A stretch of 64,000 nucleotides of DNA from Myxococcus terminator_A (GTDB lineage: Bacteria; Myxococcota; Myxococcia; Myxococcales; Myxococcaceae): contig JBLZWL010000023.1 in assembly GCA_049194865.1 (NCBI GenBank), positions 1-64,000 of the forward strand. The letters run 5' to 3'. Numbering within the stretch: position 1 is the first letter of the stretch; each line of letters starts with the position of its first letter. Below, piece after piece: positions 8,314-16,777 of the stretch. The notes under the pieces are model-generated. The model ran no database searches, was not told the DNA's origin, and saw nothing but the letters and a program-made list of their open reading frames with translations. A program made the position numbers and the translations under genes.

Positions 8314-9258
8314 TCAAGGAGCGACGTCCGGAGACGCGCTGGCTTCCAGCTCGCACCGCCCCGCGTTGCGCCAGTCCGCGAGCGCGGCGAGGAAGAGCGC
8401 GTTGAAGTCAGCGCCGGAAAAGGGGTTCTGGCTCGTCACCAGGTTGCAGTCTCTCACGGCGCGCGAGCGGCCCGGGAAGGCCGTCTCATGCTCATAGCCC
8501 GCCTCGTCGAGCTGGTCTCCGATGCCTCGCACCTGTGCACGCGCGCCCATGACGAACGTCTCGATGTACCACTCCTCGAAGCCGGACACGGAGGTGACGC
8601 GCCGCCCCGCGAAGGGGCTCTGCTTCGCGGACAGTCGTGCCAGGAGGGCAGGGGCATGGCACACGAGCCCCACGGGACGGGCGGTGGCCCCGAAGTCGAC
8701 GAGCAGGCCGTGCAGCTCCGCGTCGTCGAGCAGGTCCACCATGACGCCCTGGCCTCCGGGGATGAGGAGGGCTTGGAACGTCTCCGCGCGCGTGCGGACC
8801 TCGGCCAGGGGAAGCGGCGCCTGGAGCTGGGGGAGCTGCGCCACCAAGGCCTGCGCTTCGGCGAGCGCCTCGGGGCGCTCCTTCCAGTACGACGGCTTCA
8901 GGCCCTCCGGGTCGAACGCGGGCCTCTGTCCCCCCGGCGTCGCGAGCACCACCTCATAGCCCGCGTCGACGAGCGCGCGATAAGGCTCGTAGAACTCATT
9001 CAGGAAGACGCCCGTCGAGCGGGTGCTGCCATCCGCGAGCTTCTGCTCGGATGCGGCGGAGAGGACCATCAGCACCGTGCCAGGTGCCTGGACCTCCGTG
9101 GGTGGGAGAGGGGCGGAGGGGAAGACAAGGCGACGGGTGGGTGTCGTCGCACAGCCACATGCGCCGGCGAAGCAGGCGAGCGCGAGTGAGACGAACCACC
9201 ACGTCAGCGTCCGCCCGACGCGGAAGGCGGTGGGCGAGGGTGAACCGGGCGCATCCAT
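8314..9258 (-). CDS. Exported DJ-1/PfpI-superfamily protein
   Basis: The 314-residue protein starts at 9258 behind AGGAGG. A basic N-terminus and a hydrophobic segment (about residues 18-34) ending in GACGC suggest a lipoprotein or signal anchor, although the lipobox is not canonical. The rest is a DJ-1/PfpI alpha/beta domain: GTVLMVLSAAS, YEVVLATPGG, FQALLIPGGQGVM, and the nucleophile elbow GLVCHAPALL with cysteine followed by histidine. This resembles the Hsp31/glyoxalase III branch. An acidic partner (VFLNEFYEPY) is plausible for the Glu-Cys-His triad. Members include methylglyoxal-degrading enzymes and chaperones, and export is unusual for them. It is probably cotranscribed with the following AraC regulator. 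A cytosolic relative lies at 22957. Confidence 0.8.
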   Translation of the reverse strand: MDAPGSPSPTAFRVGRTLTWWFVSLALACFAGACGCATTPTRRLVFPSAPLPPTEVQAPGTVLMVLSAASEQKLADGSTRSTGVFLNEFYEPYRALVDAGYEVVLATPGGQRPAFDPEGLKPSYWKERPEALAEAQALVAQLPQLQAPLPLAEVRTRAETFQALLIPGGQGVMVDLLDDAELHGLLVDFGATARPVGLVCHAPALLARLSAKQSPFAGRRVTSVSGFEEWYIETFVMGARAQVRGIGDQLDEAGYEHETAFPGRSRAVRDCNLVTSQNPFSGADFNALFLAALADWRNAGRCELEASASPDVAP

Positions 9259-9343
9259 GCAAGTCCTCCTGGTGACAGCTTCATCACCAGGGTAGGCGCG
9301 CGAGCCTGAGCGGGCTTGAACGAATGCGCCAATCCGCGCGGGG

Positions 9344-10723
9344 TCAGCCGGGGAAGGACTTGAAGTAGTTCGCCATGATGGCCGGATGGTCTGAGTAGAA
9401 CCTCCCATCCAGCGTGCGCGACAGCGACACCGTGTCTTCGCCTCTCAGGTTCATCGCTTCGGTTTCGACCTGGTCGGTGTTGGCAATCAGCCCACCCATG
9501 TAGTTGTTCTTCGCGTTGGTGTTGGAATGGGACAGCGTGTAGACGGGCTTGACGGTGTTGTCGGCGTGCAGCTGGAACGAGAAGCGGCTCGGGAAGAACC
9601 CCCCGTTCAGCTCGAACGAGTCCATGTTCAGGTCACCCAGCAGCGCGTCGACCTCATTGTCCACCGCGAACTGGCCCACTTCCTCGAGCGCCTCCTTCTT
9701 CTTGGGGGCGGACGAGAAGCCCGTGTAGCCCGCGTCCAGGTGCACGCCCGCGACCTCGAAGCACACTTTGAACTCGGGAAGGATTTTCTGGACGCAGAGC
9801 CACTTCTCGTCGTGCTTGACGCCTTTGCGGACGAGGGTCCTCGCGTTGTAGACGACCTGGGTCATGAAGTTCTCGTCCATCAGCACGTAGGCCGCGATTT
9901 CGTTCTTCGCGTCGACCTGGGGGTCGAGCAGCTGGCGGATGCCGCCGATCTTCCGGTACTTGAGCTCCGCGCAGGGCTGAAGGACCGAGGGGAATGGGGC
10001 GCCCTTGAGCTCCTCCGAGAGGAAGATGACCTCGGGAACGAGCCGGCTCAACTGGGCATGCACGTCGATGGGTTTGGAGGCATGGAGCCGCTTCCACTCC
10101 ACGGTGTTCGTGCAGGCCATGATGTGCTTGAGCACGATGTTGTTGTAGCCGGCGAGGATCTCCGCCTCCTCCATGGGCGTCGACTGTGCCTCGAAGGGCT
10201 GGTGGCTGGGATAGGGCTTGGTGTTGAAGGCCGAGAGGGCCTGGGCCGCCGCCAGGTTCGAGCGCGGTGCGAAGACGTTGTTGCCCTGGGGGACGAAGTC
10301 CGCCTCGAAGGTCCCTTGCTTCGCGTTGTTCCGGTAGAAGTTGTTCCCCGCGTCGAAGGGGATGAAGAGCGTCATGCATTGCATGCGCAGGATGCTGGGC
10401 GGGATGAACGGCGCCGTGTCGTCGACGACCGTGGGCTCTTCCAATTCCATCGCGGGCTCGAAGATTCCACCCGAGATGTCTGGCGACGACGGCTCGGACC
10501 GGGCGCGCCGGAGCTTGTGCCGGCCCTTCGTGACGCCGGTGAGCCGCGTGCTGGCTTGCAGGACCTTTCGCTTGTGTTGGTCCCGTGTGTTGCCCGTGTA
10601 GAGGAACTTGCCCGTCGCGGCGCGCTTCCCCGCGAGGAGCTTGGTGCACGCCCTGCAGACCTTCTTGCTCTCGAACTCGAAGGCGAAGGCGACCTGATGA
10701 CACCTCATGCACTTGATGATCAT
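9344..10723 (-). CDS. Zinc-ribbon plus EEP-superfamily nuclease/phosphatase
   Basis: The 459-residue product begins at 10723 (MIIKCMRC). A four-cysteine zinc ribbon comes first (C5, C8, C23, C26), then a basic Lys/Arg-rich linker (about 33-76) suited to nucleic acid binding. The C-terminal 350 residues carry the full set of endonuclease/exonuclease/phosphatase motifs: FLSEE with the metal-binding Glu (E237 or E238), GVHLDAG (H328), GDLNMD (D364 and N366) and the terminal SDHPAI (D445, H446). It is therefore a metal-dependent phosphodiesterase, either nuclease or phosphoinositide-type. There is no signal peptide. A much longer reading of the frame upstream is rejected because it is low-complexity antisense of the next gene. 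The family pairing of ribbon and EEP is not one I know. It is divergent from the metalloprotease at 11051. Confidence 0.75.
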   Translation of the reverse strand: MIIKCMRCHQVAFAFEFESKKVCRACTKLLAGKRAATGKFLYTGNTRDQHKRKVLQASTRLTGVTKGRHKLRRARSEPSSPDISGGIFEPAMELEEPTVVDDTAPFIPPSILRMQCMTLFIPFDAGNNFYRNNAKQGTFEADFVPQGNNVFAPRSNLAAAQALSAFNTKPYPSHQPFEAQSTPMEEAEILAGYNNIVLKHIMACTNTVEWKRLHASKPIDVHAQLSRLVPEVIFLSEELKGAPFPSVLQPCAELKYRKIGGIRQLLDPQVDAKNEIAAYVLMDENFMTQVVYNARTLVRKGVKHDEKWLCVQKILPEFKVCFEVAGVHLDAGYTGFSSAPKKKEALEEVGQFAVDNEVDALLGDLNMDSFELNGGFFPSRFSFQLHADNTVKPVYTLSHSNTNAKNNYMGGLIANTDQVETEAMNLRGEDTVSLSRTLDGRFYSDHPAIMANYFKSFPG

Positions 10724-11050
10724 GCTGGCTGGTGCTTTCCGGGGGAGGGGGAGTGACCGCGCCGGAACGGGAAGTCGAGGTCGCGACCGCGCGGACGAAC
10801 ACTGCACCCACCGTGCCGCACGCGGTCCCAGACGGGGCCACGGGGTAGGGGCTCCGAGGTGGTCCGTGTCCCGGCAGGCCGCGTTCGGCTCGGACGCGGC
10901 TGCGTCCGGGGGGCACGCGAGTGGAGGCGCTGGCAGCGAGGGCGGGAATATCGCGCGCCCCCTTCGTTCTCGCATCGCAGCCCCGTTGAAGCGCAACCAC
11001 ACCACATCACCGGCGCCGAGGCGCGTCCTCGACGCTCGGGGGGAGTTCAC
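10724..11050. other. Divergent intergenic region (327 bp)
   Basis: This separates the EEP nuclease (minus) from the metalloprotease lipoprotein (plus) and must hold both promoters. The only symmetric element noticed is the 10-bp palindrome GGTCGCGACC at 10779-10788. GGGGAG lies just before the plus-strand ATG. No clear -35/-10 pair and no small gene were found. Confidence 0.4.
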
Positions 11051-12676
11051 ATGACGAGCATGACTCACACTCGACGTCACGGGTGGCGGACGACCACGCT
11101 GGCCGTGGCCTCGTTGGGCCTGATGTTGGGCGCCTGCGGACCGGAGGCGACCGGGACGGGCCCGGAGGACGACCTGGTCACCTCCGCGGAGCAGACCGAG
11201 GCGGCCTTCGAGGCCTGGCGCGCGAAGCAGGTCGTCACCACGCCCGACGGCCACTTCCTGGTCGAGGGCGACATGCGCATGCTCGACCTGGCGATGGTGC
11301 GCCAGTACTGGGAGAGCATCACCCAGAACCCCAACGCGCTCTCCGTGTTCCGCGTGGGAGGCGCTGACGCCGCGTGGAACCGGACGGACCGCTGGAACAT
11401 CACCTACTGCATTCGGCCGAGCGACTTCGGCGCGGACTACAGCCGCGTCGTCGAGTTCATGCACCGCGCCGCGTCGGGCTGGGAGGCCGCCGCCAACGTG
11501 CGCTTCGTGCACGTCGTGTCGGAGGACTCGGCGAGCTGCAACCGGCTCAACAACAACGTGAAGTACAACGTCGAGCGCAACTTCACCTTCAGCGGCCTCC
11601 AGGCCGGCATGGGCTTCCCCACCTACTCCCGGCCGACGCGCTTCCTGGAGCTGGGCCCCACGTCGACGTGGACGGATGCGCAGTTCATCGCGGTGCTGAC
11701 GCACGAGTTCGGCCACTCGCTGGGCTTCGTGCACGAGCACGACACCGCCGCGGGCTGCGGCATGGTGACCACCAGCAGCTACCGGCCGCTGACCTGCTAC
11801 GACGGCCGCGGGGCGATGCACTACCCGTCCCAGCCCGGCTGGTTGGACCCGGCCCGCACGCTGAACTTCATCTCGCAGCGGGACGTGGAGGGCGCGCAGT
11901 CGCTGTATGAGGCGCCCACCAACGTGCTCAGCACGAGCAGCGGCACGGTGTACGCGCGCAAGCGCTCCACGGGCGACCTGTACCGGCGCGACGTCGCCGG
12001 GTGGACGCTGGTGGGCAACCCGGGCCAGGCCTTCGTCGCCGTGGGCAACACGCTCTACGGCCAGATTCCGGGGGGCGGCCAGCCTGTCCAGTTCACGGGC
12101 GCCGGCTGGGTGACCATCGGCAATAATCCCGCCGCGCAGATTTTCGCGTGCGCGGGGGCCCTCTGCGCCACCGACGCGGCCACGGGCAACGTGCTCCGCT
12201 ACAACTCGGGGACGGGCGTGTGGACGACCATCGGCGGGCCGGGCTCGCGCTTCGGTTCGACGACGACGCAGGTGTTTGGCATCGACCCCTGGCAGGACGC
12301 GTACGTCGCGCGCTGGATCGCCGGGACGTCGTGGTCCGTGATTGGCGGAGGCGCCAGTGAGCTGGTGAGCGGTGGCACCAGCATGTACCGCGTGACGAAC
12401 GTGAAGGACGCCATCGAGCGCTACGACGGTGGCACGACGTGGACCCCCATCGGTTTCTCGGGTCGGAGCTACGTCGCCGTCGGAGGTGATGTCTACGGGC
12501 TGCGTCCAGATGGCTCGTTCATCATGAAGTACGCGGGCACGGTGTGGAACTCCATTCACGGTTCGGCGACGCGCATCTTCAGCTCGAACGGCTACCTGCT
12601 CGCGACGAACCTCAACGACTCCATCGAGCGGTACAACCCGGCGACGAACACCTGGACGAACCTCGGCCAGCCCTGA
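11051..12676 (+). CDS. Astacin-like zinc metalloprotease lipoprotein with propeller-like C-terminus
   Basis: The 541-residue protein has a lipoprotein signal (LMLGAC, cysteine 29); the ATG at 11051 follows GGGGAG. The catalytic domain (about 95-285) contains HEFGHSLGFVHEH (H218, E219, H222, H228), the extended metzincin zinc motif with the astacin-type final HE. A Met-turn in GAMHYP (M256) follows, plus ISQRDVEG, common in this group. Residues about 290-541 are repeats of roughly 40 residues with Trp/Ile strands (WTLVGN, WVTIGN, VWTTIGG, WSVIGG), resembling a tectonin or beta-propeller lectin module. The zinc protease should act at the cell surface, with the propeller probably binding glycan or substrate. 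The propeller call is inference. Confidence 0.85.
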   Translation: MTSMTHTRRHGWRTTTLAVASLGLMLGACGPEATGTGPEDDLVTSAEQTEAAFEAWRAKQVVTTPDGHFLVEGDMRMLDLAMVRQYWESITQNPNALSVFRVGGADAAWNRTDRWNITYCIRPSDFGADYSRVVEFMHRAASGWEAAANVRFVHVVSEDSASCNRLNNNVKYNVERNFTFSGLQAGMGFPTYSRPTRFLELGPTSTWTDAQFIAVLTHEFGHSLGFVHEHDTAAGCGMVTTSSYRPLTCYDGRGAMHYPSQPGWLDPARTLNFISQRDVEGAQSLYEAPTNVLSTSSGTVYARKRSTGDLYRRDVAGWTLVGNPGQAFVAVGNTLYGQIPGGGQPVQFTGAGWVTIGNNPAAQIFACAGALCATDAATGNVLRYNSGTGVWTTIGGPGSRFGSTTTQVFGIDPWQDAYVARWIAGTSWSVIGGGASELVSGGTSMYRVTNVKDAIERYDGGTTWTPIGFSGRSYVAVGGDVYGLRPDGSFIMKYAGTVWNSIHGSATRIFSSNGYLLATNLNDSIERYNPATNTWTNLGQP

Positions 12677-12690
12677 GCGGCCGTGGGTGA

Positions 12691-12720
12691 GGGGCTGGGG
12701 GCTTCAGCGCCCCCGGCCTC
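12691..12720. terminator. Hairpin between convergent genes
   Basis: A 12-bp stem (12691-12702 with 12709-12720, two wobbles) closes a 6-base loop just after the metalloprotease stop and before the convergent lipoprotein stop. A short pyrimidine run (TCTCTGTC) follows on the plus strand. It could end transcription in both directions. Confidence 0.6.
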
Positions 12721-12737
12721 TCTGTCAGCGGCTTCAA

Positions 12738-13061
12738 TTACTTGAAGCAGAGGGTGGTGGATTCCACGACGTCCGTTCGTTGGATCCACTCGACTTCCCT
12801 GCACGTCTCACCGGGCCCGCAGGTGTCATCATCCTGGCAGCGGCGGTGACACTTCCGGTCGCCCTTCTCCTCCTGGCAATAGAGCTCTTCATTCGGAGCG
12901 GGGGGGCCACAGACCTGGCTGACGTAGCAGGCCTCGTCGGCACTCGCGCACTTGTCGGTGAACGAGCAGGCCGCGAGCGAGGAGTTCGGGTCCTCGGACT
13001 TGTCGTCTCCGCAGCCGGCGGAGGAGACGAGGCAGAGCAGGCTCAGCAAGAGCAGTCGCAT
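12738..13061 (-). CDS. Small cysteine-rich lipoprotein
   Basis: The 107-residue protein has a short signal ending VSSAGC (cysteine 17), then an acidic GDDKSEDPN linker. The mature part contains about ten further cysteines spaced like paired disulfides (CSFTDKC, CYVSQVC, CHRRC, CGPGETC). This pattern is common in small myxobacterial lipoproteins of unknown role. It is downstream of the thiaminase gene on the same strand, 85 bases away, and could be cotranscribed. No catalytic motif is visible. Confidence 0.7.
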   Translation of the reverse strand: MRLLLLSLLCLVSSAGCGDDKSEDPNSSLAACSFTDKCASADEACYVSQVCGPPAPNEELYCQEEKGDRKCHRRCQDDDTCGPGETCREVEWIQRTDVVESTTLCFK

Positions 13062-13146
13062 GGGGGCTTCCAGGGAAAGGGTGGACGCTTCCCTAGGTAT
13101 ACGGTGGACGACGGTGAGGCTGGCTCATGTCCCCACCGTTCGTTCG

Positions 13147-14355
13147 TTACTGCAGGTCTTCAAGCAGCGCGGCCTGCATCGCCCGCCTGTTCTCGGGGAA
13201 GCCCTGGTTGGGATAGGGCCGGGCGCCGTTCAGGAGCGGCTCGAACCGCTGGTACATGGGGTCCGAGCGCGCGGGCTCCTGCTGGTAGAAGGCGCGGTTG
13301 GCCTGGAGCAGGTAGCGAGGCGACGTGCCCAGCGGCGCGTCCTCGCTGAAGGCGATGAGGCCGCGCACCTCGGGGTCGCTCATGAAGGTCGTGAAGGCCC
13401 GGGCATCCTCCGCGCACGCCCCGGTGCAGCTCGCGTTGAGCACCAGGGCATCCACGAAGACCGCGGGCGCGGAGCCCGTGCCGAGCGGCACCGAGATGAC
13501 CTCTGGGAGCCGCTGGGTGGGCCGGGCCTGGCGGATGAAGAACAGGCGCTCGGTGTAGCCCATGAAGCCATTGGCCTGCTCCGTCGCGAAGGCCTCTTCG
13601 GCCACGGTGTTCCCGTCGTACGTGCCGTCCAGGCACGGGTTGACGTCCTGCTGGAGCGAGCAGCTGTCCACCACCGTCTTGAAGGACGCCACCGTCGGCG
13701 AGTCCAGCGGCAGGGTGATGGCGGTGGAGAGCGCCGTGCCCGGATGCGTGTCGGCCCAGGCATCCAGGTACGAGGAGGGCAACGTCCAGCTCCCGTCGAA
13801 GTTCACCGCGAGGGGCCGCTTGCCGGGCGCCACGTCACTGAGAATCCGCACCAGCGACGCCCCATCCGTGGCCGTCCGCAGCTGGGGGCTGTTCGAATAG
13901 ACGACGTAGGTGCACAGGTAGGTGGGCACGCCATAGCTCGCACCGGAGATGCGCACGGCCTCCTCGGCGGCGGGGTGCGAGGCGCCTGCTTCCACCGGCA
14001 CGGGCTGAATCCAGCCCTTCGACGCGAGGGAGCCGAGAATCAGCGTGTCCACCTCCACCACCTGGGCCGCCCCCGTGCCCTGGCCGAGGAGCTGGTTCAG
14101 CGTGCCGCCTTCGTCCAGGTCATAGAGGTCCAGGTTCGAGTCGAACACGATGTCCAGGTCGATGTCCGTGTGCGCCCGCTCGAAGTCTGCCTCGAGCCGC
14201 TGCTTGAGGCTCGCGAAGCCATCTCCCGCGGCGTCTGGAATGTAGGGGAAGAGGACCGCCTTCAGCGGACGCGGAGGCGTGGGTGTGGGGTCGGGTGATT
14301 CCGAGCAGGCGCTCAGGACGAGGACGACAGGGCAGAGCAGGGCTCTCCATTGCAT
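13147..14355 (-). CDS. Thiaminase I (thiamine pyridinylase) lipoprotein
   Basis: The 402-residue protein begins at 14355 behind AAGGAAG and has a lipobox VLSAC (C17). The mature sequence reads like the Paenibacillus/Clostridium thiaminase I fold, which is related to periplasmic binding proteins: an LKAVLFPYIPD opening strand, VEVDTLILG, then YGVPTYLCTY, where C148 matches the catalytic cysteine. GFMGYTERLFF follows, with E269 matching the catalytic base, and VFVDALVLNAS, with D302 matching an active-site aspartate. The length is also typical. The enzyme would cleave thiamine at the methylene bridge, exchanging the thiazole for a nucleophile (EC 2.5.1.2), at the cell surface or periplasm. The patatin gene is 34 bases upstream on the same strand. 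The main alternative is a non-catalytic solute-binding protein, unlikely with both catalytic residues present. Confidence 0.8.
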   Translation of the reverse strand: MQWRALLCPVVLVLSACSESPDPTPTPPRPLKAVLFPYIPDAAGDGFASLKQRLEADFERAHTDIDLDIVFDSNLDLYDLDEGGTLNQLLGQGTGAAQVVEVDTLILGSLASKGWIQPVPVEAGASHPAAEEAVRISGASYGVPTYLCTYVVYSNSPQLRTATDGASLVRILSDVAPGKRPLAVNFDGSWTLPSSYLDAWADTHPGTALSTAITLPLDSPTVASFKTVVDSCSLQQDVNPCLDGTYDGNTVAEEAFATEQANGFMGYTERLFFIRQARPTQRLPEVISVPLGTGSAPAVFVDALVLNASCTGACAEDARAFTTFMSDPEVRGLIAFSEDAPLGTSPRYLLQANRAFYQQEPARSDPMYQRFEPLLNGARPYPNQGFPENRRAMQAALLEDLQ

Positions 14356-14389
14356 GGCGTGGCTTCCTTTGGACGCGGCGAGAAAGTGA

Positions 14390-16678
14390 TTAGAGCGCCA
14401 GCTCCACACCAAGGCCAGGCGCTACCGACCAGAGTGTCTTCCGGTTCTTCGAGCCCGGGTAGCACTCGCCGACGAGCTGGACGCGGAATCGCTCCAGGAA
14501 GGCCATGCCCGCAAGGGCCTGGACGACGGGGCGCGAGCAGGCCGTCACCCGACTGGCGCCGCGTCCCTCGCAGCCCTGCGTTCCATAGCCGTCATTGGCG
14601 CTGAGCATCCATCCGGCGCGCAGCCCGAAGCGGCTCTGCGCGAGGAAGGACTGGTCCGTGCGCGGCCGGTATTCGAGTCCACCCACGAGCGCGACGGAGA
14701 AGGACTCGCCGCCTCCCGAGGAGAACACCTCCTCGAGTCCCCGGAAGCCGACGGCGCTGGCGAAGCGCAGGCCCGTGGGGAGCTTGGAGGCGAAGGCGCC
14801 CAGGCTCAGGCCGACCTCGCTCTGCGTGGGCCCCATGGTGAAGTGCAGCACGGTGTCGGGAGGCGCGAACGCCACGCTGTCCGCCGCGAGCTTGCCCGCG
14901 AAGCCGACCACCTGCTTGTCGGAGCCGGGCTGCGCCGAGGTGAGCCGGTGGAGCGCGCGTCCAATGGACTCGCGGATGCGGACGATGGCGAGGTCACCGC
15001 GCCCCTGCTCCACGCCGAGGTCGCGAAACTGGAACCCATAGGCGCCGAGCAGTCGCATCGAGTAGTCCAGCTCCGGCTCCTCTTCGCCCTTCTTCCAGTC
15101 GGGCCAGCGGCTCGGGGAGAGGCCGGGGACCTTGGGCGGAGGCTGTCCCGCCATGGCGCGGTCGCAGTGCTTGTTGCGCCATTTGGCGCCCTCGGACGCT
15201 TCCTTCCTGGCGGTGCCGCACGCGAAGTAGAGCTGGTCCAGGGACACCTGGAGCAGCGCGCGGAAGTCCGACAGCGCGTCGCCCTGACAGGCCCGCGTCG
15301 CGTTCGAGGCTCCGTCGTAGACGGCGCGCATGCAGGTGAACGGGGCCCATCCGCCGGGCTCCTCCGTGGGCTCGCCGATGGGCTCGGCGAAGCGCGCGAT
15401 TCCCTCCTCCACGTCCTCCAGCATCCTGCGGGCGTCGTACATGCCCAGGTAGAAGTCGAACGTGCGGAACTCGGTCTCGAAGAAGCCCAGGAACGCGAAG
15501 AGCGGGGCGCTCGCTGCGGGGAAGTGCCGACGCGGCAGGACGAGGTGGCGTGCGATGTTCGGCTCCTCTTCGAGCAGCAGCGACAGCTCCTTCGAGCGCG
15601 CCGTGTCCACGAGGGCGGCGATGAGCCCCGCCAGCTCCACCGGCAGCGACGTCTCATCCGACTGGGCTTCGGCGGGAGGCAGGAGGGGGTATTCGGTGGC
15701 GTCGGGGTCGACGAACGCGAAGGTGACGCCCTTGGGCGTGTCGCGCACCCCGGGCGTGGGGACGTCGCGCCAGTGCAGCTTGCCGTCGTCGGAGGCCTTC
15801 AGTCCGTCTCGTGCGAGCCCCACGGCCAGCCGCAGCGGAGCGTTGTCGAAGATGCCTCCGTCGATGAACCGGGATGTCTTTGCCTTCTCCTGGGGGCACA
15901 CCGCGGGGGTGGCCTTGGTGCTCTTCGACTCGCAGGTGGGCAGCGAGTGGGGCGGGAAGGCCACGGGGAACGACATGGAGGCGAGGATGAGGTTGCGCAG
16001 GTGCTCGAAGGGGATTTCGCCCTGGTCATCCGTGACGAGCAGCGGCTCCATGCGACGGCTGCCGGGGGTCGTGTAGTTGGTGGCGCGCGGGGGCTTGCCG
16101 GGCCCTCGGCCCTGGATGCGGATGGCGAACTTCTCCTCGATGCGAGGCAGCGGCAGCCGGTCGTTCGCGGCCCAGAGGACCCGGGGCTCCACGCGCGTGG
16201 TGGAGACGCCGAGCACCACATCACACGAGGGGCTCAGGCCCTTCTTCCAGGCCTCTTCGATGCCGGCCGCGCCGTGCTCCAGCGCCTCGCGCGAGAAGAT
16301 GCCCAGCGGGGACGTCGAGGACCGCAGGAAGAGGCGGTCGAAGCCGATGGGAATCCAGGTGCGCCAGAACAGGGACTGCTCGGGGGAGGGCGCTTGGGCG
16401 CCACAGGCGGCCATCACCGCGAGCAGCGAGTTCAGGCTGCCGGCGGAGGCGCCCGTGAGCAGGCGGAGGTCCACCTGCGGGTTCCCCCGCGACGAGGCGA
16501 GCGCGTAGTACAGGAAGCCCGCTTCGTACACGCCCAGGGACACGCCTCCGCTCACGGTGAGGGAGACCGCCGAAATCGGCGGGGCATCCGGGTCCATCGG
16601 CTGGGACTTCGCCGGTGAGGTGCAGAGGAGCAGCGCGCACGCGAGGGCGAGCGGGGTTGAAGTGGCGACGGAACCCAT
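14390..16678 (-). CDS. Secreted patatin-like phospholipase
   Basis: The 762-residue protein has a Sec signal (about residues 1-25, ending SPAKSQ). The patatin domain follows: oxyanion loop SGGVSLGV (about 43-50), nucleophile elbow GASAGS (Ser78) and, around residue 272, the DGGIFDNAPL motif with the dyad aspartate. The family hydrolyses acyl esters of phospholipids through a Ser-Asp dyad. The C-terminal 200 residues are beta-rich and glycine-rich, ending in an aromatic-poor ELAL strand. They could form an outer-membrane barrel as in type Vd PlpD-like proteins, although I cannot see a POTRA domain. The gene lies just upstream of the thiaminase on the same strand. Confidence 0.85.
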   Translation of the reverse strand: MGSVATSTPLALACALLLCTSPAKSQPMDPDAPPISAVSLTVSGGVSLGVYEAGFLYYALASSRGNPQVDLRLLTGASAGSLNSLLAVMAACGAQAPSPEQSLFWRTWIPIGFDRLFLRSSTSPLGIFSREALEHGAAGIEEAWKKGLSPSCDVVLGVSTTRVEPRVLWAANDRLPLPRIEEKFAIRIQGRGPGKPPRATNYTTPGSRRMEPLLVTDDQGEIPFEHLRNLILASMSFPVAFPPHSLPTCESKSTKATPAVCPQEKAKTSRFIDGGIFDNAPLRLAVGLARDGLKASDDGKLHWRDVPTPGVRDTPKGVTFAFVDPDATEYPLLPPAEAQSDETSLPVELAGLIAALVDTARSKELSLLLEEEPNIARHLVLPRRHFPAASAPLFAFLGFFETEFRTFDFYLGMYDARRMLEDVEEGIARFAEPIGEPTEEPGGWAPFTCMRAVYDGASNATRACQGDALSDFRALLQVSLDQLYFACGTARKEASEGAKWRNKHCDRAMAGQPPPKVPGLSPSRWPDWKKGEEEPELDYSMRLLGAYGFQFRDLGVEQGRGDLAIVRIRESIGRALHRLTSAQPGSDKQVVGFAGKLAADSVAFAPPDTVLHFTMGPTQSEVGLSLGAFASKLPTGLRFASAVGFRGLEEVFSSGGGESFSVALVGGLEYRPRTDQSFLAQSRFGLRAGWMLSANDGYGTQGCEGRGASRVTACSRPVVQALAGMAFLERFRVQLVGECYPGSKNRKTLWSVAPGLGVELAL

Positions 16679-16777
16679 GGCCGCGGACCGTAGACCCGCG
16701 CTGGCCGGGGTGCACCATCATCCTTCCTCGGCTGGAGCGCGAACCCTCCCTGCGTTCGCGCCCCAGCAGTGGCCTGC

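Noticed and set aside
10724..12559. N-terminal extension of the EEP nuclease frame, up to 1071 residues
   Set aside because: The extension is antisense to the metalloprotease and is Arg/Ala/His-rich noise; the zinc ribbon starting at 10723 is the natural beginning.
14843..16618. A 591-codon plus-strand open frame opposite the patatin gene
   Set aside because: It is the antisense shadow of a well-supported patatin; composition is Arg/Gly/Val-rich with no domain-like pattern, as is usual opposite high-GC genes.
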